From positions 683,501 through 747,500 of the forward strand of contig NC_058512.1 of the NCBI RefSeq assembly GCF_020382885.2: DNA of 64,000 nucleotides, in the 5' to 3' direction. The DNA is from Scatophagus argus (taxonomy: Eukaryota > Chordata > Actinopteri > Scatophagidae). This document shows, piece after piece, positions 40,954-53,656 of the stretch (positions are counted from its first letter, which is position 1; the number at the start of each line of letters is the position of its first letter). A program made the translations under genes and the position numbers. The notes beneath the pieces were generated by a model, which saw only the letters and a list, made by a program, of their open reading frames with translations, searched no databases and had not been told where the DNA came from.

Positions 40954-43878
40954 CAGCTGTGTGTATCAGCAGGAGGGATTACAGAGGGGGTTCAGTCTTT
41001 GGCTCTGGGCCAGGCTGAAGATCCTCTCCCCCAAAGTTACGCAGGAGCTGGGAGGGGGGGTGTCACTGCATACCTCTGCTCAGTCGTAACCTCCATATCT
41101 GGAACACACACACACACACACACACACACGCACGCTGTAGGACGTGTGGCTGACCCTGGACCACAGGGTCTGCTGTGTAGGGTTTAGTGTGTGTTGGGCC
41201 TGTCGGCGGGGAGGAAATCCCTCTTTTGTTTCCGAGGAAGCTGAGTGTATGCCTTGTGTGTTTAATGAAGGAAACTCAAAGACGGTACAAGCAGAGGGAT
41301 GAATATGTGACCCCCCCTCAACCTACCAGACAGAAAGGGAAAGTCCAAGAGGAGCGGCCAGTGGCCAAGTGCTCCAACTCTGCCTTTCTGGTTTGTTTTC
41401 CTAAATCCTGAACAATGTTCAACTGGAGTTTGTTGAGATTAGTGAGGTGAGCCTGTACTGTAAGGTGGCCCAGGCCCAGGCTGCGATGGAGGGGGTGTAC
41501 AGGTGAGACCATGAAATATGATCCAGATCAGTCAGCTGGAAGCTTAGTGAGACGTAAACTGATTAAAGTACTGTGAGACAAATTGGACAAGCCTGTGAAG
41601 ATTTTCCATCCGACTGAAACTAGAGAGGAAAAGCCAGAGATACGAAACAAAAGGTAAAAAATGTAACTTTGTGTAGAGTGTTGGTGTGTAAAGTAAATGA
41701 GACAAAATGCAGTGACATCATTTCCAGCTTTAACAGGAGCTCTTTAAATGGCATCGTTTCAGCGGACTGGTGCACTCAGCCATGGGCACATTTCTCTGCA
41801 TTAAGTTTGGATGGACAGAAACTCAACTTTTCCAGTGCTGACGACATCTAATCTTTAGGATTCACATACCGGGCGCACATTCTTAATCAAATTAAATGGA
41901 CGATTAGTCCATGAGCCCTACAGAATAAATCTCATTTCAGATTGACAAACTGCTGCGATGCTGCGTTGTTGATGTCAGTGGTGGATGCTGCAGGCTGAGC
42001 GTGTGTGTGTGTGTGTGTGTGTGTTGACACAGCTTAAAGCTCATTACAGCACAGTCACAGAGGAAATGAGACACCGTTAAAGCCTAACTGTGGCTGTAAA
42101 AACACACACTCCTCAGTCTCACACTGTGAGCAGAGCAGTTCTGTATCATAAAGTACATTTACTTTTCATACTTGAAGTGCACTTGGCTGATGATACTTCT
42201 GTGCTTTCACTCTCACTCGTAATGGAATATTTTTACACCATTTTGCTCTGACTGCAGTAAATGACGAGACTGATGGTGTTCTTCACGTTTCTGGAGTTTC
42301 TGTCATGTGATACGGGAGGTTGGGACTTTGGGTCCAGCGGAGGAAAACGTGAATGTATGTGAAATGAAATGTTTCAGCACTGAGGTCATCGGCAGCTGGA
42401 GTGAGGACAGCTGCTCTCCGTCGACATCTGCAGCTCCAAAACATCAGCTTATCATATGTAACTCAGACTTTGTTTTATTCTTCCAGTAGATTTACGGGAG
42501 TATAAAGTGACAACATTGTTAAAATTGTCCTTTTCTAGGACAGATTGTGATTATGGTAAACATCCTTGTTTTTCCACCTAAATGTTTTTGTTTTCTTTTG
42601 AGAGTTTTTCCTTTACATATTAAGGTTTTAAGTATTCAAGGTGAGGAAAGTTTTAAATTGTGATTTTGAAATATAAATAAAATGACAACAACTGCGCCTC
42701 AGAATTCCGACACTGAAAAGGTTGTTTGAAGCAAACTGACGCCTTTACTTTCCAAACTCGACTGCTTCCAGACACTAAACACTGGATGGTGAGGTGTGTT
42801 TGTATGGAGAGCAGGAGAGGTGTGAGGGAGGATGTGAACGGTACCTGTGACAGCCTGAGCAGATAAGAGAGGAGGGCTGAGCTGGAGGGGGAGGAGGGGG
42901 AGATGGAGGCGTGGGGGGGGGGGGGCAGCTAAAGAAAGGAGGGAGCTTAGCCTCAGGGGGCAATTTGCTCCTGAGCTTCAGTCCATCAATCACCCATTCA
43001 TTTACTAACAGGATCGTCTGCCAGCTCTCACACACCCAGTGTGTGTGTGTGTGTGTGTGTGTCACAGGGAAAACACCGTGTGATTAAATTAAGGTCAACA
43101 GCAGTGGAAAATTGGATTAATTATGTCCAGGAAGTCTACATCACTGTTTCACACGTCGTATGGATTTACATTTAATTTCTGCTGTAAAGCACTGATTTAA
43201 ACAGAAGACATGTTGCAGTGTCTGCCAAAATGGTTTGAGGTACTTAAACTTTAAGTGAGTATTTTCCATGTGTATGTGTAGCTACTGCAGCTACTGCAGT
43301 TATGTAGCTACTGCAAGATATAACACAGAACTTTTCCTCTTTAAAATGTCAAAGAACGACTGCGGAGTCGTGTACTTACATGATCAGCATGATGTCCAAA
43401 GCTGGAATTCCTGAGCTCATGAAGATACAAGAATAACAAGTTTTGTCAATCACAACAAAAAATGCACCTCATGGAGTGTTTAGAGGCTGAAGAGCAAATA
43501 GGAGGGGGTGGAGACCAAAACCAGAGCTAAAGAGGGTGAATACTGGGCTGAGATTCATCAGGCGGTACAAAGAAACGATCAGCTGTTCATTAATGATTAA
43601 CCAGTGTTGTGTTCAAGATGAAGCTGACAACAGCAGTGTGTTAAAGGCTGCCGAACACCAGAAGAAAGTAATTACATCTGCAGAGACAAACGTGCACATG
43701 CTGACAGCCCAACAAAGGACCAGCAACGATCTTAAAGTTCACACTTTTTATCACTTCGTCATTTCTTCTTTTCTATTTCAATCAGTGATGTCAAGCTGGG
43801 GTGACTGAGTTTATGAGAGAAAACAACCACATGCAAACCAACACACTGCAGGAGCTCCAGGCACTTTTTCACTGGTCC

Positions 43879-43921
43879 CTGATCCTGATCCTGATCCTGA
43901 TCCTGATCCTGATCCTGATCC
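43879..43921. repeat. Hexamer tandem repeat (CTGATC)n
   Basis: About seven copies of CTGATC. They end next to the target site used by the SINE just downstream, in a locally repetitive TCCCTGCTCCTTGTCCCTGCTC context. Confidence 0.85.
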
Positions 43922-43940
43922 CTGCTCCTTGTCCCTGCTC

Positions 43941-44209
43941 AAAGATTAAAGATTAAAGTGACATATCTTGTCATTGGAGGGAACTCACCCCAACGAAATT
44001 TGTTCTCTGCATTTAACCCACCCAAGTGACGTGCACACACACAGCAAACCCGGGGCAGTGGGCGACCGCGTGCAGCGCCCGGGGAGCAGTGGGGGTAAGG
44101 TACCTTGCTCAAGGGTACCTCAGCCATGGACACCGGGACGGGGAATCGAACCAGCGATCCACCGGTTACGGGTCCGACACCCTAACCGCTGATCCACGAC
44201 TGCCTCCTG
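43941..44209 (-). mobile_element. tRNA-headed SINE
   Basis: Read on the minus strand, it starts with a tRNA-like head: GGATCAGCGGTTAGGG resembles an A box, and GGTTCGATTCCC is a B box, so an internal RNA polymerase III promoter is likely. A body with TTAAATGCAGAGAACAAATT follows, and it ends in a short ATCTTTA repeat tail. Both sides carry GTCCCTGCTC (43931-43940 and 44210-44219), a likely target-site duplication. The element is about 269 bp. I believe it belongs to one of the common teleost tRNA-SINE families but do not assign a name. Confidence 0.85.
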
Positions 44210-45500
44210 GTCCCTGCTCCTGAAAATGCAGTAGTGGTAGAAAGTAGAGTAAAATATAAATACTTGTACATTCACTTAGTTATGTTGCATCACTGTGCAT
44301 AATAAAAGCTTTACCTTTAAAGTGATGAAAACAGACGGCAGCAGAGGTCACTGCGTGTTTTGACCTGTAGCATTGCACAGGACATGTGACGATTGGCCGC
44401 GGAGGGAGACGTAAACTGATGTCTCATGCAGCATGTGAGAGGTTGTCAGGCGGCGGTGAGGGAGCAACTCAGCTGATGGTGGAATTTACCTCCTCAGTAG
44501 GAACCAATGGGCTGTGAGCTAAGAGCCACCGACAGGAAGTCAGACAGGACTGAGAGACGGATTGACATGGCGCTGTTTGAGTCTGAACAGGAGATTTGTT
44601 TGTACCTGGAGGTTAAAGCGTTTGACATTTCTCATGTTAAAACCCCCTCTGGTGGTGAAGTGTGTCCTCACACCACCACAAAAGGCTTTTCATTGTAAAC
44701 CACCTGATGGCTTAAAGGATATTTTACCTCTTTGAGAAGTCTTTGTCTTCCCTCCAGAAGCAGGCTCAGGTGCTGTGGATGAAGATGTTATCAGTTCCAG
44801 TTCTTCTGCATGTATGAAACTAGGGGTATAAAGCCTTCGGTGCCTCCAGGGGGCGCTGTGGGACCTTTGATGAATGTCCTCGAGTGATGTCAGCTGAGTC
44901 AGCTGAAGACTAAAAGTTTGACAGTGAAACAAACCTGTTGGTGTAGATTTAGAAAGAAGTTAGCTGCTCCTGGTCTCTGCTGCAGGACACATGAGCTGCT
45001 GCTGGCATCACACGCATTTTCATAAGTCTGACACACCAGAGAATCAGTGGATCAATGGAGAAAATCATCAGCAGATGAATCATCAGCTGCAGTCAAAATG
45101 AGCTCCAGCTCAACCAACTCCCACAGGAAACACGAATGTGCTGTTACACGAATGCAGGAGTCACAATCAGCTGATCAGAGATCAGACATAACAGGACAAC
45201 AGTCACAGGGGACACTTTACTGCACTACTTTGAATACTTTGAGTACATTTATATTCCTTTACTTAAGTGACATTCTTAACACATGATTCTAACTTGTAAC
45301 AGAGTATTTTTACTGCATGGTATTAGTACTTTTACTTCAATTCTGGAGCCTGGAGCTGATTAGCTTAGCTTAGCATAAAGTCTGGAAGAGTAAATACATA
45401 AATTAAGTTATTGAGTCTGATGCTGCATTTGTTCCTCTTCCGTCTCTGCTCACAGCAGTCACAAGTAAATCAAACCCTTCTTCTGTCATGCAGCCCTCTC

Positions 45501-45562
<62 letters not shown>

Positions 45563-45936
45563 TGCTTTAAAGGCACATTTCATATGAATATGAAGGCTTT
45601 CCTTGACTCTCGGTGGGGCTTTATGGAGGAGAACACACCCAGTAATACTATGGATAAATGTGTATTGGTCATTCATTGTTGAACGAGTGTAAGTCAGAGT
45701 TGAGTAATGTCTGTAAGAATGTGGCTCATCAGGTTTTCATCGTCTCCCCTGACTGGTTTGACACATCGGAGCAGAAGAAACTCTGCTGTGGAAATGCTGT
45801 GAGAGTTTCCCACAGAGACCGAGGACTCACGGAGGAGGTTGGTATCATCCCGTGGGTTTGCTCGGCGGTTTGAGTTCACTGCGCGTTCGATTCCCGGCAG
45901 CTTGTCTGAGCCGTGAACAAGGAAACCTGGGAGGAA

Positions 45937-46259
45937 ATGGCGGTGAATCTGAGTAAGAACGGTCCTGAGCTCCTGGTCGCTTACAAGGAAGTGGTGAACA
46001 GCAAGTCGAATACGAACTGGTGAGCGTCTCTCCCTGACTGTGAGGCAGAATCACACGCCCGCATGTCCTCATGTCCTCATGTCCTCATTGGATTTTACAT
46101 CTTTGTGTGTGTTTGCAGGGTGCTGTTTACTTATGAAGGGAACAGTAATGACATTCGTCTGGCAGACAAGGGAGGTTAGTCTGTCTTCAGGTTACTCTTT
46201 ACAGCACAGTAACTGCAGTATTATTGGCCTTGTGCAGTAAAATGTCTCATTTTTCTGTA

Positions 46260-46304
<45 letters not shown>

Positions 46305-49300
46305 GTGTGTGTGTGTGCAGATGGTGGACTGGAGGAGATGGTGGAGGAGCTGAACAGTGGGAAGGTGATGTACGCTTTCTGTCGTGTCCAGGACCCAAAC
46401 TCTGGTCTGCCCAAATATGTCCTCATAAACTGGGTGAGACACACACACACAAGAACACAAGATAAGTACAAGAACAAATAAAAAACAGATGTTTTAGATC
46501 AGCTCTGTGTGTGTGTTGTGTGTCTGTTCACACACACAACAGACAGGTGAAGGTGTGAAGGACTCTCGGAAAGGTTTATGTGCAAACCACGTGAGCTCGA
46601 TGGCCAACTTCCTGAAGGTGAGTGTGTATCAGCCACTCAGTGTGAATCGTGTCCTGCTCAAGTGTCCATGTGTAGCCGTGTCCTGTGGCGCCCATGCTGC
46701 GAGGGACACCGGAGGACACTGCTTAGCTGTGATCTGTGTGTGCGAGCGCAGGGAGCCCACGTGACGATAAACGCTCGGGCGGAGGAAGACGTGGAACCAG
46801 ATGCCATCCTGGAGAAGGTGGCCAGAGCGTCTGGAGCCAACTTTAATTTCCACAAAGAGTCAGAAAAGTACAGAGACGCACCCAGAGGACCTGTGGTGAG
46901 GAGACACGGCAGGCGGTGAAACACACTCATTCTCAGCAACAGGCCTTAACGTAGCAGGATTGGTTGAGGTGTACAGGACTAACAGTCACATGACTTGGAC
47001 TCGAGTCGCACATTAGATTAACAGCAGTGACTGGTGACTTTATTCGTACTTGAGCCATTTCACCTGAAAACAAAGTTTTGTTTAAATGCCACCAATCAAA
47101 TATTTCCCTTGATTTCCTGTTAAGTTAACCCTGTGAGTTCAAAATGAAACTTCATCCACCAAGAATCAGATGAAACTCAAACTCACTTGAGGGTAAAGAC
47201 TTTGAAATGTGTTTTCCATCAGTGATCAGTTGTCCTTCAGTGTAATTTCTAACAGACTACAAACTAAAACATGACCGTGCTGGAGTCTAATTTCCTCTGC
47301 ATCTCCTCCTCTGACCCGACAGGGTTCGGTGTATCGGAAAGTCAACGCTGTGGAGGAAATTCAACAAACCAAGAGGGACGACTTCTGGGACCGAACTCAG
47401 GTTTCTCTTCACACTAATCCTACAGCAGCACATCTCCTGTGGCTTCATGTGACACCACAAACACTCTGTCCTTCAGAGGGACGAGGAAGTTCGCCGACGG
47501 GAGGAGAGCAAACGGGCGGAGCGGGAGAGGCAGGCGTCAGAGAGGGAGAGGAGGGAGATGGAGGAGAGGCGGGCGAAGGAGAGGGAGACGAGGGAGATGG
47601 AGGAGAGACGGGCGAAGGAGAGGGAGACGAGGGAGATGGAGGAGAGACGGGCGAAGGAGAGGGAGACAAGGGAGATGGAGGAGAGACGGGCGAAGGAGAG
47701 GGAGACGAGGGAGATGGAGGAGAGACGGGCGAAGGAGAGGGAACAGGAGAAGTGAGTCCAACACACAACAACAACATCAACACACCCTGAGGATCACAGT
47801 CCCTGATTAGAGCTCTTTGTGCTGGTGGCCTTTCAGGACGTCCCAGAGGCAGAGGGAGGAGGACGAGGACAGAGACAGGGAGCAGCGGGGACAGGTGACT
47901 TCACAGAAAAACAGGTTTTGGTAAAGGATCATTCTGCTTTACTACAACTTGAGACAGTTGACTCGGCCGAGAGACATGACAGACTACAGACTGGGCCTTG
48001 ACCAATCAGAGCGTGACGTCATGGTGCGGGAGGTGCTGCATGCACAAACATCCCGCACAGGTCAGGCGTGAGCTCACAGGGAAACATCACGGGTTCACGT
48101 GGTTGATTACCGCATATTTTGGCGGGTCGTGTGCGAATACTGAAGACAAGACTCAAGTTGCAATAACTCAGATTGATCCCGTTGTAGACTTCAGTTTGCT
48201 GTCAGATGAGAATGTAAAAGCAGTGCGGCTAACGTCACACGTCTGCCTTCGAACCAGCAGGAAAACAAGAGCAGGAAGACGGGAATCAACTTCGCTGCGT
48301 CGGTGCAGAAAGCTAACGTGAGTGCGACTGATGGACGGGGGGCTGACATGTAAATGATCTGATATGTTATTACAGTAACCTTTGATGACATGCTGCTGCT
48401 GCTTTCAGACGTGTTGGTAGGAGGGTCTGATGAAAGAGGAGCATGATGGGAAACGGGTCCATGCAGTGGAGGGACCTTCCTCTGCTGACGCTTACTCTTG
48501 AAATCTGTCCCTTAAACTCCCTCACAGGAGGCCAAATCCCTGATTTCCCAGAGACCTTTTAATCCTAGAGACGTCTTCAAGCAGAGAGAGCAGAGCTTTG
48601 AGGCCAACAACAGACAGTTTCCTGCTGCGTCCCGACCTGGTAAACAACATGACAGGAAATGTAAACAACAACAACAACAACACCTGCTGACACATGAGGT
48701 GATTCGTGATGTTTTTACTCTCAGGGAAGCTGCAGAGTCCATTTCTGTCTCAGAAGTCGTTTGAAAGGAAAACCGCAGAGCAGCCTCAGCTTCCTCCAGC
48801 CTCACCTGTCTCACCTGTGCTGTCTTACTCACCGGCTGCAGCTGTCTCCCCAACGCCCCCTGAGACAATCGGCTCACCTGTTCAAGCTGCAGGTCAGAAA
48901 TTTTAATGTTCAGAGTGGACGTCACTTAGCTCCTGATGCCCGTACACAGGACATGGATTAGACCGGATTAGACTGTCACAGATTTTCACAGTGTTATTTC
49001 AGTAAAAATGACTTCAGTTTGACAGGCAGGTGAGTGTGTTGTCCTGACCTGACATCAGTGTCTCTGATCCACACAGACTCGGTTCACACCGAGGAGGAGG
49101 AGGAGGAGGAATGGTCGGATGAGTTTGATGACGACGCAGATGAAGTGGCTGCAGGTTTGATGCCTTCTGTTGATAAAATGATCAGTGAGCAAGCTAGAAT
49201 CACAGTGTTTGACACCTTGTCGTGCACAGGAAAAAGTCCAGCTCAGGATGATCTGTACGAGGCCCCACCAGCGCTCAGGACGGAGGAGGACCTGTACGAA

Positions 49301-50789
49301 AATGTCTACCAGGACATGTTCACCGTGAGTCCTCTGTCTGCCAAGCTTTACTTCATCTTTAACACCCTCCCACATGACTGTAAGACACAGAGTTCAGTTC
49401 AGTAGTTCACAGTTCACACAAATGTCACATCTGCTGCCCCCAAGTGGCCCAAAAACAGAACACATCAGATTCCCATGAAGCCACAGCTGGGTATTTACAT
49501 TTGTCCTTATCAATGGATTTATCACACAGGATTTCATGTGTTAATCGGTTAACTGAAGAGATTTAAAGAAGATTTTTTTTTCCTAAAAGGCAGAGCCAAG
49601 CCAGCTGTCTGCCCCTGCTCTCATTATGTTAAGCTAGGCCAGTGCTTCTCAATTATTTTCTGTTGCGCCCCCCCCCCCCAGCAAGTAGAAAACAATTCGC
49701 GCCCCCCCCCCCCCCCCCTCCGCCGCGACTATAAATAATAGTAATAATAATATGTAATAATATTTAATAATATGTAATAATATGATGCTAACAGTGCTCG
49801 CTGGTTTACTGAAGTAGCATTCACAAAGCGGGATGATTGTTGGCAATATTCGGCACGTTTTGGCTGAAAAATCTCCAGCGGCTTATCAGCATGATTGGGA
49901 TGTAATGTCTTCAAGTGGCGCCTTAATTTATTTGGCTTCATGCTGTCCGCTGCCAACATTTTTAGACAGTAAACACACCGGTCTGTCGTCTCCCACTGTA
50001 GTCACAGTGAAGCCAAGCGCTACATATGCTTCGTCATATTTCCTCGTCTTAGCTTTCGGGTGAGTTACTTTTGTCTCATTATCTTCGTCTCTCTCCGCCT
50101 TTCTTCTCATCCCTGTTAAAAATGTCTTCATGTTGTCTCTTAAGGGTTCGTTTACTGCACTTCATATCGCCTGCTCGGTGCAAAAAACCCGCTACACCAT
50201 AGAGCTAATACTCCCTGCGCACACTCTGACAATGAGAGCGCCACTGCCAACTACTGTAGTGGATGTGCAATTACACTTTATTCTAGTACGGCAAAAAAAG
50301 CATGTTCCCCAGGGTCACACGCGCCCCCCCTGGCATCGCACCGCGCCCCCCCAGGGGGGCGCGCCCCACTATTTGAGAAGCACTGAGCTAGGCTAACTGC
50401 AGCGTCACACTCTCAGTAAGAGCAACATGAAAGCAGGGTGGAGCTTAAAGGAGATCATAAGAACAAAATTAACCTTTTTTAAATTTGTGTTAAATATTAG
50501 GCTGAAGACCACAATACAGAACGCAACGGACAGAACATCTGTGCCAGAGCTCTGTATGACTACCAGGCTGGTATGTGCACACATGGACGCACAGACACAC
50601 ACACACACACACACACAGTGTATATAGTCTCACCATCACGTCTCCTCCTCAGCGGACGACACTGAGATCACCTTTGACCCTGATGACATCATAACGGGGA
50701 TAGAGATGGTGGATGAGGGCTGGTGGAGAGGATACGGACCAGATGGACATTATGGGATGTTCCCCGCCAACTATGTCGAGCTCCTTTAG
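45937..50789 (+). CDS. dbnl: Drebrin-like protein (mAbp1/HIP-55), 14 exons
   Basis: Actin-binding adaptor linking F-actin to endocytosis and receptor signalling. Exons: 45937-46019, 46119-46174, 46321-46433, 46543-46617, 46752-46895, 47323-47400, 47477-47751, 47837-47894, 48528-48639, 48725-48892, 49077-49154, 49230-49324, 50501-50570, 50653-50789; 1542 nt, 513 aa (human about 430). Residues 1-130 form an ADF-H domain ([40 protein letters not shown]). Next comes a charged coiled coil expanded by five 13-residue repeats, a Pro-rich part, an acidic [15 protein letters not shown] run and tyrosine motifs DLYEAPP and DLYENVY. A C-terminal SH3 domain ends it ([32 protein letters not shown]). The 3' splice site of exon 3 is preceded by a TG repeat. 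Intron 12 holds a hAT element. An AATAAA lies near 51176. Confidence 0.94.
47545..47742 (+). repeat. 39-bp in-frame tandem repeat inside dbnl exon 7
   Basis: About five copies of a 39-bp unit beginning GAGATGGAGGAGAG, each encoding 13 residues ([13 protein letters not shown]). Because the unit is a multiple of three, the reading frame is kept and only the coiled-coil length changes. The antisense strand is also open in several frames as a by-product. Confidence 0.92.
49640..50385 (-). mobile_element. Short hAT-type DNA transposon with BED-finger remnant
   Basis: 746-bp element in dbnl intron 12. Both ends read CAGTGCTTCTCAA inward. The flanks carry a perfect 8-bp target duplication AGCTAGGC at 49632-49639 and 50386-50393, the hAT hallmark. 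Inside on the minus strand is part of a BED zinc finger: [13 protein letters not shown], then in another frame a CxxC (CVYC) followed by [15 protein letters not shown], as in ZBED5/SCAND3-like hAT transposases. A one-base shift separates the two parts near 49965. The catalytic domain is missing, so this is a non-autonomous deletion derivative. C-rich runs lie just inside each end. Confidence 0.9.
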
Positions 50790-51513
50790 CTTTCATCCCT
50801 CAGTTCTGAGATGAGACAGACAGGAAGTGTTTTTGACATCTCTGCATGAAGGGACAGTTTAAGTCCAGCTGTGCAGACTGTCTCCACGCCTCACTTTCTG
50901 AAATGCATTATTCCATGACAACAAAGCCCATTTTTCTGTGATAACGTGTGAATTTATCCTGTCATCTCAAGAAAACAAAAGGCCGGATGCTTCAAGATAA
51001 CATAGTAATGTGAAAAATGTGGACACGCCCACACCACAATGTTTTCTTTAAAACATTTTGTTTCTCTCTCTCTGGAAGTTAAAAAGATACTTAAGAAGCT
51101 CTGCATCCATGGTTCTGCTAGTCCTGTTAGTTAAATATCCTAATAATGTAGTACCAACATGTAAATGATGTATTAAATAAATAACTAACGGAGACTTCGA
51201 TTCATATGGCTTTGAAAGTGTCCTTGTCGTGCCTTTCTTACACCTGGAGTAGATTTTGTATGTTATGTTGCACTAACAATAAATAACAACAACAATACAA
51301 ATTAATAATATTATTATCATTATTTCGTTGTTGTTGTCATCATAAAAGAGTCGCTTTCTGATTTTGCAAGAATTAACTAACTACCTGCTCGACAACATTA
51401 TTGTTGTTGTTAATATATTGTCAAGAACATAACTGTTCAAACGCAGTGACGCGACAATAAATCCCAGACGTCATCATCGTGCGACCAGCCTTAAGCGACA
51501 GCAAGAAGGAGAA

Positions 51514-53153
51514 ATGGCTGCAAGGTTACTGCTCCGCACAGCTCTAAGAGCCGCGACAACTTGCCGGGCTGCCCCGGTTCCTGCTCTGACCCGCGGCATG
51601 GCGGCTGGAGGTGAGAACGAAGCCAACATCCTGCTCTAAATCAGGAAAACCAAGTGAAATGTGGCTTTGTAAAAAGGCAATCTGTCCGCAGCGAGTTCAG
51701 CCGGAAGAGCTCCACACGCTAACTGATTAGCATTAGCAACGTTAGCAGAGAGGTCAAACATGATTTTCAATAATTGAATCACCTGTCAGTATTAGCTACA
51801 AATCAGTTTTGTTCAGGTGTGTTCATGTTTCCGTCAAATACTGCGCAGTGCAGTACACTGTATTTTTTAAAATCAATTTTAACTAATTGATATTGACCCA
51901 CACACAGGACGTCAGCCAGTAAGCGAAGTGTCACAACATTGAGCCTTAACAAGCCACAGCTAAGTTACACGTACAGTCGTAAGATAAGACAGGCCTTTGT
52001 TAGTCCCGCACTGGGGAAACGTGTGATGTCTTGAAGATGTCTTGCTGGACTCTGGGATGTTATGTGTTTCCACGTGTGAAGGTTTCAGAGGGTCAGATGT
52101 TTTTTTCTGACTTGATGTTGGCAGGGATTCCCACTGATGAAGAACAAGCCACAGGACTGGAGAGGAAAATCATGGAAGCCATGAAGGAGGGAAAGGTAAG
52201 ATCACTGATCTGTGGTCAGTTTTGAAGTATACATTCAAATTCACATCTGTCTGTCTGGCTCAGCTGTTAAATATAAAGTTTAAGTGATATGAATATTTGT
52301 TCCTGTTGAGGGTTTGGGATTGTGCCAAAGTGGCCTGGATAAAAGAGAAGTAGCCCTTAATGTCACATCTGGGTATTTAGCACCAGTATCCATCCACACA
52401 GTTTGAGTGAGATTTTTTTCTGTGATATGAAATCTAACACCAGGACCGTCAGACTCTGGTTAGGCCATACTTGGTTCGACTGATACTTGTGGACACGGTG
52501 GTTCAGTAAACCTTCTCTCACCTTCAGGATCCCTACAGCATCATGAAGCCAAAGCAGTATGCTGGCACCAAGCAAGACCCCCACCTCGTTCCCTCCATCA
52601 CCAACAAGAGGATTGTGGGATGTATCTGTAAGTGGTCTTTTTTTTTTATGTGGCTGCTTTGGATGAGCGACTGCACTGGAGAGGCTGTAGAATTGAATCC
52701 GTCCACCAACACAGCGGCTTCAAACTTCTTTCTTTGGCAGAATCCCCTTTGACCTGATGAGTCTGCTCTGTGGACGTTATGTCATTCCAGGATGTCGGCA
52801 GGCAGTGTTTTATCAGACATGTTTTCAGACAGAATTTTAGTTTCACAAGAGAAAAGACTTCAGTGATGAACACTAACAGGTCGGATGTGCGTCTCCGATA
52901 GACTTCGTTTAGATGACCAAAAATCAAAACTCGCACAATGAAAGTGTTTTCGTGTTCTCGTTCCTTCGTTAACAGTGAACGTATTTATGATCCTGTTGTT
53001 TTCAATCACTTCTCTTCTGCGTCTGATTTCCTGTGTGCAGGTGAAGAAGACAACACGGCCATCATTTGGTTCTGGCTCCATGAGGGTGAGGCCCAACGCT
53101 GCCCCTCCTGTGGTGCCCACTACAAACTGGTGCACCATGAGCTCCCCCACTAA
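51514..53153 (+). CDS. cox5b: Cytochrome c oxidase subunit 5B, mitochondrial, copy 1, 4 exons
   Basis: Nuclear-encoded zinc-binding subunit of respiratory complex IV, on the matrix side of the inner mitochondrial membrane. Exons: 51514-51610, 52125-52195, 52528-52627, 53041-53153; 381 nt, 126 aa (human 129). The first ~30 residues form an Arg/Ala-rich, acid-poor targeting presequence ([17 protein letters not shown]). The mature part has [33 protein letters not shown] and [11 protein letters not shown], with the four zinc-ligand Cys in CIC and CPSC all present. A conserved stretch 30-80 bp upstream with CCCAGACGTCATCATCG is shared with copy 2 and may be a CRE-like promoter site. AATAAA lies at 53204-53209. 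Confidence 0.96.
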
Positions 53154-53307
53154 CTCCTGTCTGCCTCTGATATTATACAGTTGATTATTTGTGGCGTCTT
53201 TAAAATAAAGAGAACTTAGTTCAGACAATGAAAATGTTGTAACATCCTGTCAATCGGTAACAGTAGGATAATTTATTCTAATCATGTTCATCACCATCAA
53301 TAATATA

Positions 53308-53656
53308 CTGTGTAGACAAAAGTATTGGAACACCCGCCCATCACACCAACAGGGACTTTAATGACGTCTGGGGTTGAGGTCAGGGCTCTGTGTGGGCCAG
53401 TCAAGTTCTTCCACACCAAACTCATCCAACCATGTCTTTATGGAGCTTTGCTTTGTGCACTGGGGCACAGTCATGCTGTAATAGAAAAGGGCCTTCAACA
53501 AACTGTTGCCACAAAGTTGGAAGCATAGCATTGTCCAAAATGTCTTGGTGTGCTGAAGCATTAAGGTTTCCCTTCACTGGAAGTCAGTGGTTGAGCCCAA
53601 ACCCTGACAAACAGGTCCATAGAGAGGGGGTTGTCTGGATACTTTTGTCTACATAG
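53308..53656. mobile_element. Tc1/mariner-like MITE, full length
   Basis: 349-bp element with inverted ends: left CTGTGTAGACAAAAGTAT, right the complement of CTATGTAGACAAAAGTAT. A TA flanks the left side and TT the right. No transposase frame is present. The shared internal sequence in the second cox5b unit shows that it inserted before the tandem duplication. Confidence 0.8.

Larger units (their letters stand above)
39220..45936. other. Long intergenic stretch, no gene seen
   Basis: The first ~350 bp are probably the tcf7l1 promoter and 5' untranslated region. Beyond this I see (CA/TG)n tracts (about 40914-40950, 41104-41130, 42001-42023, 43040-43062, 45508-45560), a GATCCT-type hexamer run at about 43879-43921, one SINE (43941-44209) and A/T-rich GTACTT-word repeats near 42140-42245 and 45190-45345. 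No coding exon is supported on either strand. Confidence 0.5.

Noticed and set aside
44130-44205. Possible tRNA gene
   Set aside because: A and B boxes are present, but the sequence continues into a SINE body with a repeat tail and does not fold as a full tRNA by eye.
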